From Lasiosphaeria ovina (Eukaryota; Ascomycota; Sordariomycetes; Sordariales; Lasiosphaeriaceae): a DNA stretch of 64,000 bases. Positions 21,401 through 32,174 of this stretch are shown here, one piece after another. The translations under genes were made by a program, and so were the position numbers. The stretch spans positions 558,001 through 622,000 of the forward strand of contig JAULSN010000006.1 in NCBI GenBank assembly GCA_033439765.1, in the 5' to 3' direction. The notes under the pieces are model-generated. The model saw only the letters and a list, made by a program, of their open reading frames with translations, did not search any database and was not told the origin of the DNA. The number at the start of each line of letters is the position of its first letter. The stretch's first letter is position 1.

Positions 21401-23398
21401 TACAAGTCCTTCTGGGTCTCCATCTGGGTGGACGCCTACGACGGAAAGGAGCCTGTGCATGTCGCCTACTACATCGGAATCTACGCCGCACTCTCTCTGT
21501 CGGCCCAACTGACGGATGGCTTCAGTTATCTGGTGTATCAGCTGGGATCATGGAGGGCGGCTCGCCGGCTGCACACCGACCTCATCAACGCCGTTATGAA
21601 CGCTCCGCTGTTGTGGTGGAAGAACGTGCCCGTCGGACGGGTAGTCAATCGGTTCAGTCGGGATGTAGCTTCTCTGTAAGTCTTTCATTGTCCCTTCATT
21701 TTGATTCGCTGCAAGAGCGAATCGCTGACTTTTTTTTCTTTTTCGTCAAACAGAGACAGCGGCGTGGGATCGATGGCGCTCTGGACCGTGGAAGAGCTGG
21801 TGCAGATATTCTTCCGCATCGGCGCCGTGAGCTCTATCCTGCCCGTCTTCGTGTTTCCAGCGCTGGTTACAGTCATCTTTGGCATTGTCTGCGGAGAAAT
21901 GTACACGAGGACCGCTGTAACGGTCAAGCGTCTGGCCTCATCGAGCCAGAGCCCCGTCTTCTCCCAGTTTAGCGACAGCATGGAGGGCCTGGCTGTCATT
22001 CGCGCCAGGGCAGACATGCCCGAGACCTTCCAAGATTTGCTGGCCGAGAGGCACCGCCCGCTCTCAAACGTGCGCGGAGCAACATTTGACCTGAACCGCT
22101 GGGTAGGTCTTCGGACCGACTTTGTCACGGCTCTTGTTATGCTTTGCGCGGGCGTCATCGCGATATTCAAAGCCAATGTCCTGGCAGCTGGACTGGTCGG
22201 CTTCTCGCTGATCAATGCCAATGGACTGAGCGATGCGATTATTGGCTTCGTGAGGTCGGTGAACTACCTCGAGGTGGAGCTTCAGAGCGTAAGTGCTGCC
22301 ATAAGAAATCGGCCGAATCCCCGGAAGGGGTGGAGCTAACAGTGATTATAGTTTCATCGTGTCGAGGAATATACCAAGATTGAGCCCGAGGAGAAGACTG
22401 CTGCTCCTGGCGAGGGTCCAGACGGGTTGATGCTGCCCTCGGACTGGCCGCGGACAGGCTCTGTGGAGTTTCGAAATGTCTCGGTCAAATATGACACGGA
22501 CGGGCCCGAGATCCTTCACGACATTAACCTGAAAATCAGTGCCGGAGAGCGAGTTGCCATAGTGGGGCGGACTGGCTCGGGAAAGAGCACTCTTGTTCTG
22601 TCTCTCTTGCGATTCACGCAACTCGTCTCTGGCCAGATTCTGTACGACGGCGTAGACATCGAGGCGATACCGCGCAGGAAGCTCCGCCAGGCTTTGACCA
22701 TCATCCCCCAAGAAGCTGTTCTCTTCAATGGCACTGTCGGATCCAATCTCGACCCGTCGGGTACCGTCCCTCCTGCTGTGCTCGAGGACGCGCTCTTGGC
22801 CTGCAAGGGTATAGCCTCCTTTGGCCAGCTCGGCGAGAACCACGAAAATGGCGCCAATGGGAAACCATCCAGCACTCTGTCCCCCGAGAATGGCAACGGC
22901 GAGGCACCCACCGAGGAGACCCCGTTGCTCCTAGGGAACGGCACCGTTTCCGCGCAGGAGACGAACGGAGAAGCCGAAGGCGGATTGTCGCTCTCGACTA
23001 CCGTGCAGGCCAAGGGGGAGAACTTCAGCCATGGCCAGCGCCAAGTGCTTTCGCTGTGCCGAGCCCTGGTACGCAAGACGAGCAAGCTGATGCTGCTGGA
23101 CGAGGCGACGGCGAGCATGGACTTTGAGACGGACCGCGGAGTACAGGAGGTGCTTCGCAAGGAGCTCAAGCCTGCGTCGGGAGAGAGGGGGGACAGGACG
23201 CTCGTCACGATTGCCCACCGCCTGCGCACCATCATCGACTACGATAAGATTGTGGTCATGGGATCTGGGCGTGTCCTCGAGGTCGGGTCCCCGAGAGAGC
23301 TCTATGCCATCGGCGAAGGGGGTCACTTCTTTGAGATGGTGCGGCACAGCGGTGAGCTCGACCATTTACGCCAATATCTGGAGCTGGCAGAGGCTTAG
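18485..23398 (+). CDS. ABCC/MRP-type multidrug or conjugate ABC transporter
   Basis: Five exons: 18485-18576, 18664-21224, 21303-21675, 21754-22288 and 22352-23398, giving 1535 aa, the usual size of full fungal MRP transporters. A membrane region (TMD0-like, about four helices) is followed by TMD1, NBD1, TMD2 and NBD2. NBD1 has Walker A GQSGSGKT (Lys656), signature LSGGQ and Walker B MLLLDD, with Asp where the catalytic Glu usually stands; this degenerate first site is normal for ABCC proteins. NBD2 has Walker A GRTGSGKST (Lys1265), a signature-like FSHGQRQ and Walker B LMLLDEA with the catalytic Glu present. Such proteins export glutathione or other conjugates, drugs or metabolites across the plasma or vacuolar membrane. 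The substrate cannot be predicted. No biosynthetic cluster lies nearby. Confidence 0.93.
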
Positions 23399-23986
23399 GG
23401 GAATACAGTGATGGAACAAGTTCCTTGGTACTTTACCTACATTTCCTGGTAGTCTATAGAGGAGCCTCCGTGCGAGGTTGCCATGAAAGAAGAGAAAATA
23501 GAGGTGTGATCGTATAGAAGCGAGTTTCCTGTTCGTGAAGAGGTTCTTTGTTCTCGATATGCTATCAATAGGTGGTCCGAGACTTTAATACCGTGGGATA
23601 TAGAGCAATGCTTCGTATCCGTTGAGGCAATTGAGGCCGTGATATACGGAGAACACACGTAATCATCCTCTCAACACTTGTTACAGTACCTGTAATTACG
23701 GATATACATGATGTGAGGGTTAGGGTATTAACAGTGTCTGTTTCGTCCCGACACCCGCGCTTCACGTGACAGGTTACCTGGCTTAACGTTAGCTAAGGTA
23801 GACCGACCTGAGGTGCCCCAGCGGGGTTGGATTGTCGAATTGGCGAATGGAATTGCGGCCGAAGCTCTGACGTTTAAGAAGCTTTTGGCCGCAACGAAAC
23901 CACAACCCACCCGACCTCATCCTCGGCAACCCAAAGCACCGCACCGCACCGCACCGCACAGCACCGCACCGCACCGCACCGCCACA
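23399..23986. other. Spacer between ABC transporter and complex I subunit genes
   Basis: About 590 bases between two same-strand genes. It holds the 3' flank of the transporter and the promoter and leader of the complex I subunit, ending in a GCACC repeat just before the ATG. No separate gene is seen. Confidence 0.5.
23936..23984. repeat. (GCACC)n pentamer repeat in 5' leader
   Basis: Nine to ten GCACC units with one interruption (GCACA) lie immediately upstream of the ATG at 23987. The tract would sit in the 5' UTR of the complex I subunit mRNA. Confidence 0.9.
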
Positions 23987-25173
23987 ATGCGCCGGACCCT
24001 CCGCCTGCTCGCGAGCGTCAAGCCGGCGCGGTACCTGGAGGCGGGCACGCCGACAGGGCTGACGGGGCTCAGGACACATGCGTCGCCGCGGTCGACGCTG
24101 CTCTTCCTCTACCAGACGACGCTCGTGAAGCTGCAGGACGTGCCCGAGCACTCGCTGTACCGCCAGTCGGTCGAGGCCGTGACGCGCCACCGCCTCAGCC
24201 TCGTCGAAGACGTCGAGCCCGAGGGCTACGAAGCCTGGGCCGAGCGTGCCGCGGAGCTGATCGAGGAGCACCCGGAGCACTTCCAGGGCACCGCCAGCGC
24301 CAATAACGCCGCTAACTTCGTCGTTGGAGCCCGCAGCGACGCCGCTGAACACGGCAGCGGTGTCGTTGAGGGCGGTAGCGACGTCTCTGAAGAGCGCAGC
24401 GACCAATTTGTCGTCCGCCACCTGCCCAACGAGGTTGACCAGCGCCTGGAGGAGTGGGACGGCGCCGTCTCCGGCACCCGCGACTTCACAAACTTCGAGC
24501 GCGACTTCCTCTCCACCCGGCAGGCCCTCGAACGCCTCGCCTCGCTCACCGAGATGGGCATGATCAGCGCCGAAGACCTCGAAGCTATCAACAAGGAGTA
24601 CGCCGGAAAGCCCGTCACAGAGTACATTGACCGCCTCGCGGCCCTGTGCAACGCCCAAGCTACCGAGGAGGGCAAGATCACCGCCAAGCACATTGAGTAC
24701 ATTCAAGACTGGGCCGACGAGCATACTACCGAGGAGTTCATCGAAACTCTCAAGGGCATAACGAGCGACTTTGCGGAGGCCGAAAAGCTTGGCAAGGAGG
24801 CCATGGCCGCCAGCGAGTCAGAAAAGGTCGCCTGGGAGCCCGAGCCGAAGTTGACGGCTGATCAGTGCGTTGGTCTCTTGTCTGGTGTGTTGCGTTGAGT
24901 AAGACCAAAATGCTAATGTTGCCTTGTGGCGGTGGTAGAATCTCTGAGCTCGAGACTAAGATTGGTGCTGGCTTGATCGAAGAGGTTGTCCAAGTCGCCG
25001 AGGGGGAGCTCAAGCTGGTGGACATCATGCTGCAGTCGAGGCCGTAAGTTCCGGCCACTTGTCCATTACCCAAGTTAAGTTTACTGACGCAGAATGGCCG
25101 ACCATATAGCTGGGAGAGCCTGGAAGAGCAGCCCGCCGAGGGGCAGTGGGCCTACTTTGAGCGGAAACAGTAG
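23987..25173 (+). CDS. Complex I 29.9 kDa subunit (NDUFA5/B13 family)
   Basis: Three exons: 23987-24864, 24939-25043 and 25110-25173, 348 aa. The N-terminus (MRRTLRLLASVKPARYLE) is the conserved start of the fungal 29.9 kDa NADH:ubiquinone oxidoreductase subunit; the following segment with ASPRSTLLFLY and PEHSLYRQSVEAVTRHR is the NDUFA5 core. The C-terminus, rebuilt by splicing, has IGAGLIEEVVQVAEGELKL and ends WESLEEQPAEGQWAYFERKQ, again characteristic. The protein is part of the matrix arm of mitochondrial complex I. The middle (about residues 110-280), including helices rich in Glu and Ala, seems longer than I expect for the family and may be a lineage-specific insertion. The ATG at 23987 is chosen because conservation begins there; the frame is open upstream but only through the GCACC repeat. 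Confidence 0.9.
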
Positions 25174-25746
25174 GGATGAGACGCAGGATGGATGGGGATG
25201 GGGATAGAAGCAGGTGTATAACATATTACCACGGAGTTGTACATATGCACAGACACACACACACACTCACACAAAGCTAGACTTGTCGCAGCTGCAGATA
25301 GACGCCTGCCCTCCCCGAGGCCTGGGGGTTATAATATGGTCGAGAATGTGTGAATTTTTTATGCTACCGCAAATCTCAGTTTCACGACGCAACTCTCAGA
25401 TTTGACGCCATGAAGTTGCTGCTCAAAGGGGAAAGCATGCTCTGTGAATTCATGTTTAAGCATAAACTGGGATAATTCAGACTGATTGTGGTTCATTGTT
25501 ATTTCTCTTTTACCTATGGAGCATAACCGGCAATTTTTGGCCTGAGAACCAGCGTCTCCTCTTACACAACCTACGATTGCCTCTCACCTCCAAAAAAAAT
25601 TTAGATTCCTTGCCCCTCCACCATTCTCATGATGAACGGTTGCTAGCCACAACCTAAATCACTACACTCGCATCTACAGAAATCCGCAGTCATTTATTCA
25701 CAAAAGTTGCAGCGACCACATTGAAAAAAAACCACAGCGAGAAAAA
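25174..25746. other. Spacer between complex I subunit and Rrn11 genes
   Basis: About 570 bases, AT-richer than the flanks, with an (AC)n tract near 25252-25275. It holds the 3' flank of one gene and the promoter of the next. No gene is seen in it. Confidence 0.5.
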
Positions 25747-27297
25747 ATGTCGCAGCAACCGCCGCCGCACCGCAAAAGCAGCAAGCGCAAGCGCAAACGC
25801 GCCCTCTCAACAACTTCAGTTGCAACGGCAACTACAGGCCCCAACGCCGTCATCAACCCGCTCTCGCACCGCCCCAGCACGCTCAAGCAGTTTGCCGTCG
25901 CGGGGCTTGCGCCCGACTCGCCGCTGCCGTCACAGCTGTTCCCCGGGTTTCCGCACCGCCCGCTGCCGCGCGATGAAAATGACGACGACGACGACGACGA
26001 CCAAGACGCCGCCGTCAAGAGCAAGCTCGGTAGCGACGGGCCTGGCAGCGACGACGAAGATGTCGAGAATGACACCCCTCCCATTCACCAGCAACAACAA
26101 CAACAACAACAACACACTACAGACGCAGAAACCGACAACGACACCGACCAGCGCCGCAGCCGCAGCCGCAGCCGCGGCAGCGACGGCGACGGCGGCCACC
26201 GCAAAGCGCAGGCCTATCTCAAACGCGTGGCGTGGCTGAAGGAGGCCGTGGCGCGGTGCCTGGGCGAGGACGACATTAGCGGCGCGCGGCGGGCGTTCGG
26301 GCTACTGGCGCGCGCGCGCGTGTACGGGCCGCGGGTCGACCTGCGGTACGACGGGTACTGGCGGCTCGGCGGGGAGGTGCTGCGGCGGGAGGCGGAGCAG
26401 GTTGCCTCTGCCTCTGCTGCCGATGATGATGATGAGGATGGCGAGGAGAGAGAGGCGCGGCTGCGCGCGTGCCTGGCGCGCCAGCAGGCGTACTACGGCG
26501 CGCTGATCCAGCAGTACCCGTACAGCCGGCTGCACCCGCGCAGCGTCAGCGCGCTGCACTTCTACGCGCCGCTGTTCGAGTGCGAGCTGCGCAGCGTGTG
26601 GGCCGAGTACCGGCGCGGCGCGCAGCGACTGATGCTGCAGGGGACATACGATAGTGATGGTAGTGAGGATGATGACGACGATGCAATGGACGTCGACCGG
26701 CACTACTCGCAGCCGCAGACGCAGACGCAGACGCAGACACAGATGCAGTTCCAGTACCACCCCGCCTACGAATTCTACGGCGACGGCGAGGACGGGATAC
26801 CGCCTCCGTCGCACCAGCCACGCTCAAGTCCTCACCAACACAACAACAACAAAAACAATAACAACAACAACAAGCAGCGGCGGCAGCAGGAGCGGCTGCG
26901 GCTCGGTGCGCTGGAGCGCATGCGCGACCTGGCGCGGCGCATGGACGAGCGCATGTGGGCGGCGCCGTACGCGACGGAGCACGGGCTGATGCGGGTGCGG
27001 GCCGCGGTGGCGGTGCACACGGGGGCGTTGAGCGTGCCGGCGGGCCCTGTATCAGGCGATGACGATGGAGGAGAGGGCCGGCGGGCGTGCGGCCGTGAGC
27101 GCGCCAAGGCGCGGCAGCTGTTGCTGCAGATCAGGGAGGACTGCGGCGGGAAGCTGGAGCTGAGGGAGGATCGGGAGATGCTTGCCGAGCTTGGGTCTGA
27201 CGAGGAAGAGGACGAGGACGAGGACGAGTATGAAGGAGGAGAAGGATCAGGAGAGGGGCAGGGGCTGGTCATGTACTCGTCGCTGCCCATGAGATGA
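25747..27297 (+). CDS. RRN11: RNA polymerase I core factor subunit Rrn11-like
   Basis: Single exon, 516 aa, ATG at 25747 in AAAAAATGTC context. The conserved part begins at about residue 155 with AYLKRVAWLKEAVARCLGED, followed by a helical TPR-like segment (ARRAFGLLARARVYGPRVDL), WRLGGEVLRRE and YYGALIQQYPYSRLHPRSV...FYAPLF. These match the Rrn11 family, a subunit of the core factor that recruits RNA polymerase I to the rDNA promoter in the nucleolus. The N-terminus carries a basic Lys/Arg patch (SSKRKRKR) that could act as a nuclear signal. Long Asp, Gln and Asn runs encoded by simple repeats interrupt the protein at about 80, 118, 225, 300 and 365. The C-terminus is acidic. It runs convergently into EED, with 280 bases between stops. 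Confidence 0.78.
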   Translation: MSQQPPPHRKSSKRKRKRALSTTSVATATTGPNAVINPLSHRPSTLKQFAVAGLAPDSPLPSQLFPGFPHRPLPRDENDDDDDDDQDAAVKSKLGSDGPGSDDEDVENDTPPIHQQQQQQQQHTTDAETDNDTDQRRSRSRSRGSDGDGGHRKAQAYLKRVAWLKEAVARCLGEDDISGARRAFGLLARARVYGPRVDLRYDGYWRLGGEVLRREAEQVASASAADDDDEDGEEREARLRACLARQQAYYGALIQQYPYSRLHPRSVSALHFYAPLFECELRSVWAEYRRGAQRLMLQGTYDSDGSEDDDDDAMDVDRHYSQPQTQTQTQTQMQFQYHPAYEFYGDGEDGIPPPSHQPRSSPHQHNNNKNNNNNNKQRRQQERLRLGALERMRDLARRMDERMWAAPYATEHGLMRVRAAVAVHTGALSVPAGPVSGDDDGGEGRRACGRERAKARQLLLQIREDCGGKLELREDREMLAELGSDEEEDEDEDEYEGGEGSGEGQGLVMYSSLPMR

Positions 27298-27577
27298 GGT
27301 AGAGAGAACGAACGAGACATGAGATCACACACACGCAGGCACACAGTGTCTGGTTTCTACTAGGCCGTGTCTGCAACAGACAACTCATTCTTCGCAATGA
27401 AGCACTAGGTAGAATACGTGTAGCTATCTGTAAAAAGAAAGGACATGGACGTGCCCGCCTAGCCGCCCGATTTTCCGCATTCGCGCCATCTACTTTCCCC
27501 TTTACCAGCCAACGAGTGAAAACCAGCCAACGCGTAAACACACGACCACCAGCCCGAGCCGAAAAGAGCCAGCGCGC

Positions 27578-29766
27578 TCAAACGCCCGGCGTGGACGCCT
27601 TCTGTTCCTTGCCCCATCGCTGGAAGATGAGGACGCGGTTGCCAGCCCCGACGACGATGCAATAGTCGCCCTCGGGGCTCCAGCCGACCTGCCTACCCAC
27701 AAACAAGCCTCCATCTACAGACCCTGTCTTATGGGGTTTGATCGGGCTGTGCGAGTTGGTCGCGTCGTACATCTCTGACCACTCATTGAGCGTCTTCTGC
27801 GTGAAGCCGCCCAGGCTGGTCAGGTTCTCGGGGTCGGGGCTGGGCGACGCCGTCTCGGCGACGGCCGCGGCGTGGCGCAGCGTCGTTGTCGCCGTGTCGG
27901 GCTTCTTGGCGGGCGCCTTCTTCGCCGGCAGCCAGGCTGGCTTCTCCACCGGGGGCAGCGCCGCCGCCGTCTTGCTCCGCTGCCGCGCCTTGAGGCCTTC
28001 TATGAACTCGCTGTACGCCGTAAAGCGCGCCAGATCCCAGAACATGGTCTTGGCCTTGGCGTTGCAAAAGGCTAGCACCGGGTGTCGGCCCGGCGCGTGG
28101 AACATGCGGAATCGCAGGAAGAACTGCGTCTTGCACTCGGCCGTGTGGAACGTCATCAGACGCGTGAAGTGGGTGGGCTGCGCCGGCGACAGCGTGGGCG
28201 CAAACGCCGAACGTGTCTTCTTGGTAGGGTCGTGGGTTGTTGGCGCCTGCGCGGCAGTCGGCGGCGGGTCGTCTGACGAGAAGCCCTCAATGCGCCACAG
28301 AACAATCGAGTCCTCGTGGCAGGCTCGCGAGAGGATGAGATCTCCATAGAAGACGACACTGCTCAATGTTAGGCTCTAGCCGTCACGTGGAGGGGTTAGA
28401 TCCTTAAATAGGCCAGCTCACCAGTCTACGAGGTTGTTGTGGACTTCTGACGTGGAAAAGTGCGGGTAATGGAGGACGGTAGGGACCTCGACATGTTCGT
28501 TGGAGATTTCCGGGATAGTCCACTACACCGACAAGTTAAACACAAAACCTTTGGCCGTGTGGTAATTGGGCACCTACGAGATTGATGACCTGGTCATGTC
28601 CTGAAGACAAGACGTAGCGTCCTGAATCGTGGAAGTTCTTGGAGAAGCGTCAGCAATCACGAGCAGCTTTTCTGGGCAGAGCTTGGACTTACAACGCTCA
28701 AAAGGTCCCAGGCATGGCCTTCACCGCCAAGCAGACAAACACACGGCTGTTGCGCATGAGCAGATGCCAGGCTCCATATGCGGATCGTGGTGTCATCGGC
28801 AGCTGAGGCGATAATCAGAGGGTTCATTGGCGACGTGGCGAGGTCATTGATGCCCTGGATATCGCCGAGTTAAGAAGTTATCATTGAGCGAACCCGGGGA
28901 GATTGGATTGTTAACTCACGCCACCATGTCCAACGAGTGTCTGCATAGGAAAATGTTAGTTGTTGGTTTTCCCCACAGGCGGCACCGAACCAAGTGTTCA
29001 TACCCTGATGAGCTTTCCTTCCTTCACGTCGTACACTTTGATCCTGGCATCATCACCAGCAACGAGGAGCCAGGGGTGTCCAGTCTCGGGGTCCCTTGAC
29101 CAGCAACAGGCGTGGTTGCTTCCGTCTTCCTGGGGACAGTGTTAGCAGGCTATTCGGGCGGGCCTCGGCGCATTTTTTTTTCTCTTTCCGGTACTTACAT
29201 CCCCGTCTCTGATAATGAGCAGAATCTCGCAATTGACCGGGTCCTTATCGCTGGCAGGCGGGAGGCGACAAATAACCGCCTTTCGGGGAGTTGCGCACAA
29301 GAGTTAGACGTCATTGTCCTCAAGCAGGACCAAGAGGGAGGAGGTTGACCACTTACATGCTTCTTGCTCACGGCGCCAAAGATGGGACTGGCACCGGCAG
29401 GATTGTAGGGGTAGAACTTGATGTCGAAGAACTCTGTGAAAGGGGCATGTTAGCATGGCGGTCGCCAATGGAGGCGAGGAGATAGAGATAGACATACCCT
29501 GGGCTGGTGAATCGGCATCTGCGGGAGTCTTTGAGTCATCCTATTAGACCGCAGAGATGAGCACACACAGCCATTCGCCGGGCGCCACGGACTGGCACAC
29601 ACAATACCGCAATCTTGGCCTCTGCGATGGTGTTTTTTTTTCTTTCTTTCTTTCTTTTGTTTTCTTTTTTTTTGGGGGGGGGGGGGGGGAGGGGCGGGGC
29701 AGCACGGCAACATACCTGCAGTATGAAGGATGCACGAAGCCTGGGAAGCTCCCACTCGTTTGACAT
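27578..29766 (-). CDS. EED: Polycomb repressive complex 2 subunit EED (WD40)
   Basis: Ten exons, all with consensus sites and consistent phases: 29716-29766, 29498-29540, 29357-29433, 29199-29279, 29004-29129, 28920-28940, 28693-28854, 28578-28637, 28422-28522 and 27578-28358, giving 500 aa. The protein is a WD40 propeller: FFDIKFYPYNP and FGAVSKKH early, SNHACCWS, ARIKVYDVKEGKLIRTLVGHGG (split across a 21-nt exon), INDLATSP with ADDTTIRIWSL, FHDSGRYVLSSGHDQVINLW, and CVVFYGDLILSRACHEDSIV. These are landmarks of EED, the subunit that binds H3K27me3 and stimulates the EZH2-type methyltransferase. A Pro/Lys-rich loop of roughly 100 residues lies before the last blade (GGLFVGRQVGWSPEGDYCIV). Presence of an intact gene implies this fungus can make H3K27me3, provided the other PRC2 subunits exist. 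Intron 1 is unusually long and repetitive. Confidence 0.93.
29632..29699. repeat. Poly-T/poly-G tract inside EED intron 1
   Basis: On the plus strand a T-rich run with TTTC units is followed by about 17 consecutive G and a further G-rich stretch. On the transcribed strand this is a C-run followed by an A-rich purine tract, entirely within intron 1 of EED (29541-29715). Confidence 0.9.
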
Positions 29767-32146
29767 TGCTCCCTCTTCCCCCTCTCTCAAATGCCTTTTG
29801 GTTTTTTCCTGGCGGGGTGTCAGTTTCAGTGTCGGAGTCGGAAATGCTGAATGCCGCATCTCGGATGATGTAACTAACTGGAACTCACCGAGGCAGAGGC
29901 GGGGGTTCAATGGGTCCGCCCCAGTCGGGATCAAAGACCAAACAAGCCTCGTCCGAAGCGGTTTGGAGATGAGAAAAATGTGCGATGGATGATTCAGATT
30001 TCGGGGCGATGGTGCGGTGAAGAACAAACACCCTCTGTAATGTAATGTACTGTACCTAGCCCAGTAATGTGTCCTCTGCCGAGCTTCAGCAGTCTACCTT
30101 ACGGATACGCAGTCCAAGATGCAGCCTGTCAGGTCAATCAATCAATCAATCAACCAATCGGCCAGGCCCAACCAAGGTGAGGCTACTTCGAGTTGTGTGT
30201 TCAGTCTATCAGATTCCCCGAATAGTGGTAGGCGTCAACAAGACTATTTGTGTGGGATGGGTGGTTGTGGTTGGCTTGGCTTGGCTTAGGTTAGCTTCAA
30301 GGGCGGTGATGATGGATGTGCACAGACGCGTAACGCGACGCGACTTTGAATTTTCTTGTACGGATTACCCCAGTATCAGGTTACAGATACACTCTAGGTC
30401 ACCGAATGGGAACATCCTAACCAAACGACAGAATTAGTTACATACAAATCTCGGAAAACATGACAAATCTTGGAAAACATGCAAACAAACGGAATACGTC
30501 TGCAGTGTTTTATTTGTGAGGGCCCTGGGCACGGCACGCCGACGTTCAGCTTGACGTGGAGTCTGTTTGAAGTTTTGAACGGAAAGGCACTGTACGTCGA
30601 TTTCACGCTCGAGTCCTGTGTTGAGAGAAAAAGGAACTTGTCAGCGTGCACAGTGCCAGAATGTTATACAAACATGGCCCGATAGTTCACGACCTGCCAC
30701 TGATCACTCTACGTATTCCATTACCTGCGTTTTCTTATACAATCCAAATGCCAGTGCTTGATTCCATTTCTGCGCACCCTCCACCATTGAGGCGCGCACT
30801 AGAAAGGCAATCCGTATTCCGTTCACCATTGGGTGCTGCAATGGGTGCCCATTGTTGAGACGAGAAAAATCCCCGGAGACTGCCGCCAGGGTGGGTGTCG
30901 AGGCGGCAGGGCACCACCCCTCCCCGCCGAGGCCCAACCCCACGCCAAGACTTTTGTCATGCACATGAGCTGCTCTTTTCGGCTTTCGACATCTGCTCGA
31001 GCCTCGAGGACCAGAGCAAGACCGTCGAGGTCGGCCATGGCTTGCGTCTCTTGACAAGATCTTCGACGCCCTCACAGCGACAGGTAACATCCGCTGTCAA
31101 ATGTCAGCTTCAAGCAGCCACCCCATCGCGAGCGAGTCCCGTACTGTACATGTACCGAGCACGTGGGCTAGTGTAACTGGTCGCTGGCGAGTATGGAGTA
31201 AGTTGTGATGGAGATTGACGAGAACGGCCCTGCCTTGCCCACCAAAGGCGGCCACCTCGACCACAACAACTCCTTCACCCTTTCTGTGGCCCAGGCCCGG
31301 GCATTGGCCCTAGCCTGGCTGTTGGCGTCGCTCTCTCTCCTCGAGGAACGGGAACGTGGGATGGTAGTAAGACAGCAGGATGGATGGATGCTTCCCGCCC
31401 CGCCGTGAAACGCACCACATGCCCTCCAACCGATCGCCAGCCCCCTTGCTCGAGGAGAGGTGGTTGTGACAGCTGCCTCAGCTGGAAAGTGTTCTTCAAG
31501 CAATCCGATAACAGGAGCAGCTCCCGACAGACGATGAGCCTATAGTCCAATGCCCGGCGAGCGATCCCAATCCCCATGACAATCGTGTGGGCATCGACGG
31601 CTTGTGGCGTCAGTCGCCCCCCCGCCTTCCAGCACCTGGCCTAGGCTGGGGACCAAAAGGGCTTGAAGCGAGTGTGCGGACCAACACCATGCCCATGTCC
31701 GCATGTCCATCATGGATGTCCTCGTGTTTGTTCCACGGCAGGTCAAATGTTGCCAGAGACTTCCGCACCCACCAAACGACGGCGGCTCTCTACGGACGTA
31801 CTCCCTGCCCCATCGAGCAAGAGCGAGCGACCAAGGGGGAAATGGCTGCGCGTTTCTCGCCGTCGTTGCAGAATACGTAGTAGTCTTTTTGAGGTCGTCT
31901 TCGCGGCCCGCGCAATGTTTATCAGCAGTGCAATTACTCGGCCGAATACTCTGTATGTGTGTACAGTAGTTGCCAATGGCGTTGATAACGAAGACGAATG
32001 CAAGTGCGGCCCGCGTCAGAAAGGTTAAAGCTCCTTGTGGAGGGCCAATTGGACACAGAACAATCCCTGAAAAGCACCAAAAAGCTCATTCGGAGCGCGC
32101 TCCGCTCGGCACACGCATTCTCAGAGGCCACACAGACGTGGACTTG

Positions 32147-32174
32147 GATAGGTGATAGGTGATAGGTGATAGGT
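32147..32174. repeat. (GATAGGT)4 tandem repeat
   Basis: Four perfect tandem copies of a 7-bp unit containing GATA, in the middle of the long EED-PAS spacer. No coding role is apparent. Confidence 0.95.

Noticed and set aside
10288..25173. Possible secondary-metabolite cluster around the ABC transporter
   Set aside because: No synthase, tailoring enzyme or cluster regulator is present; neighbours are a cell-wall glucanase and a complex I subunit.
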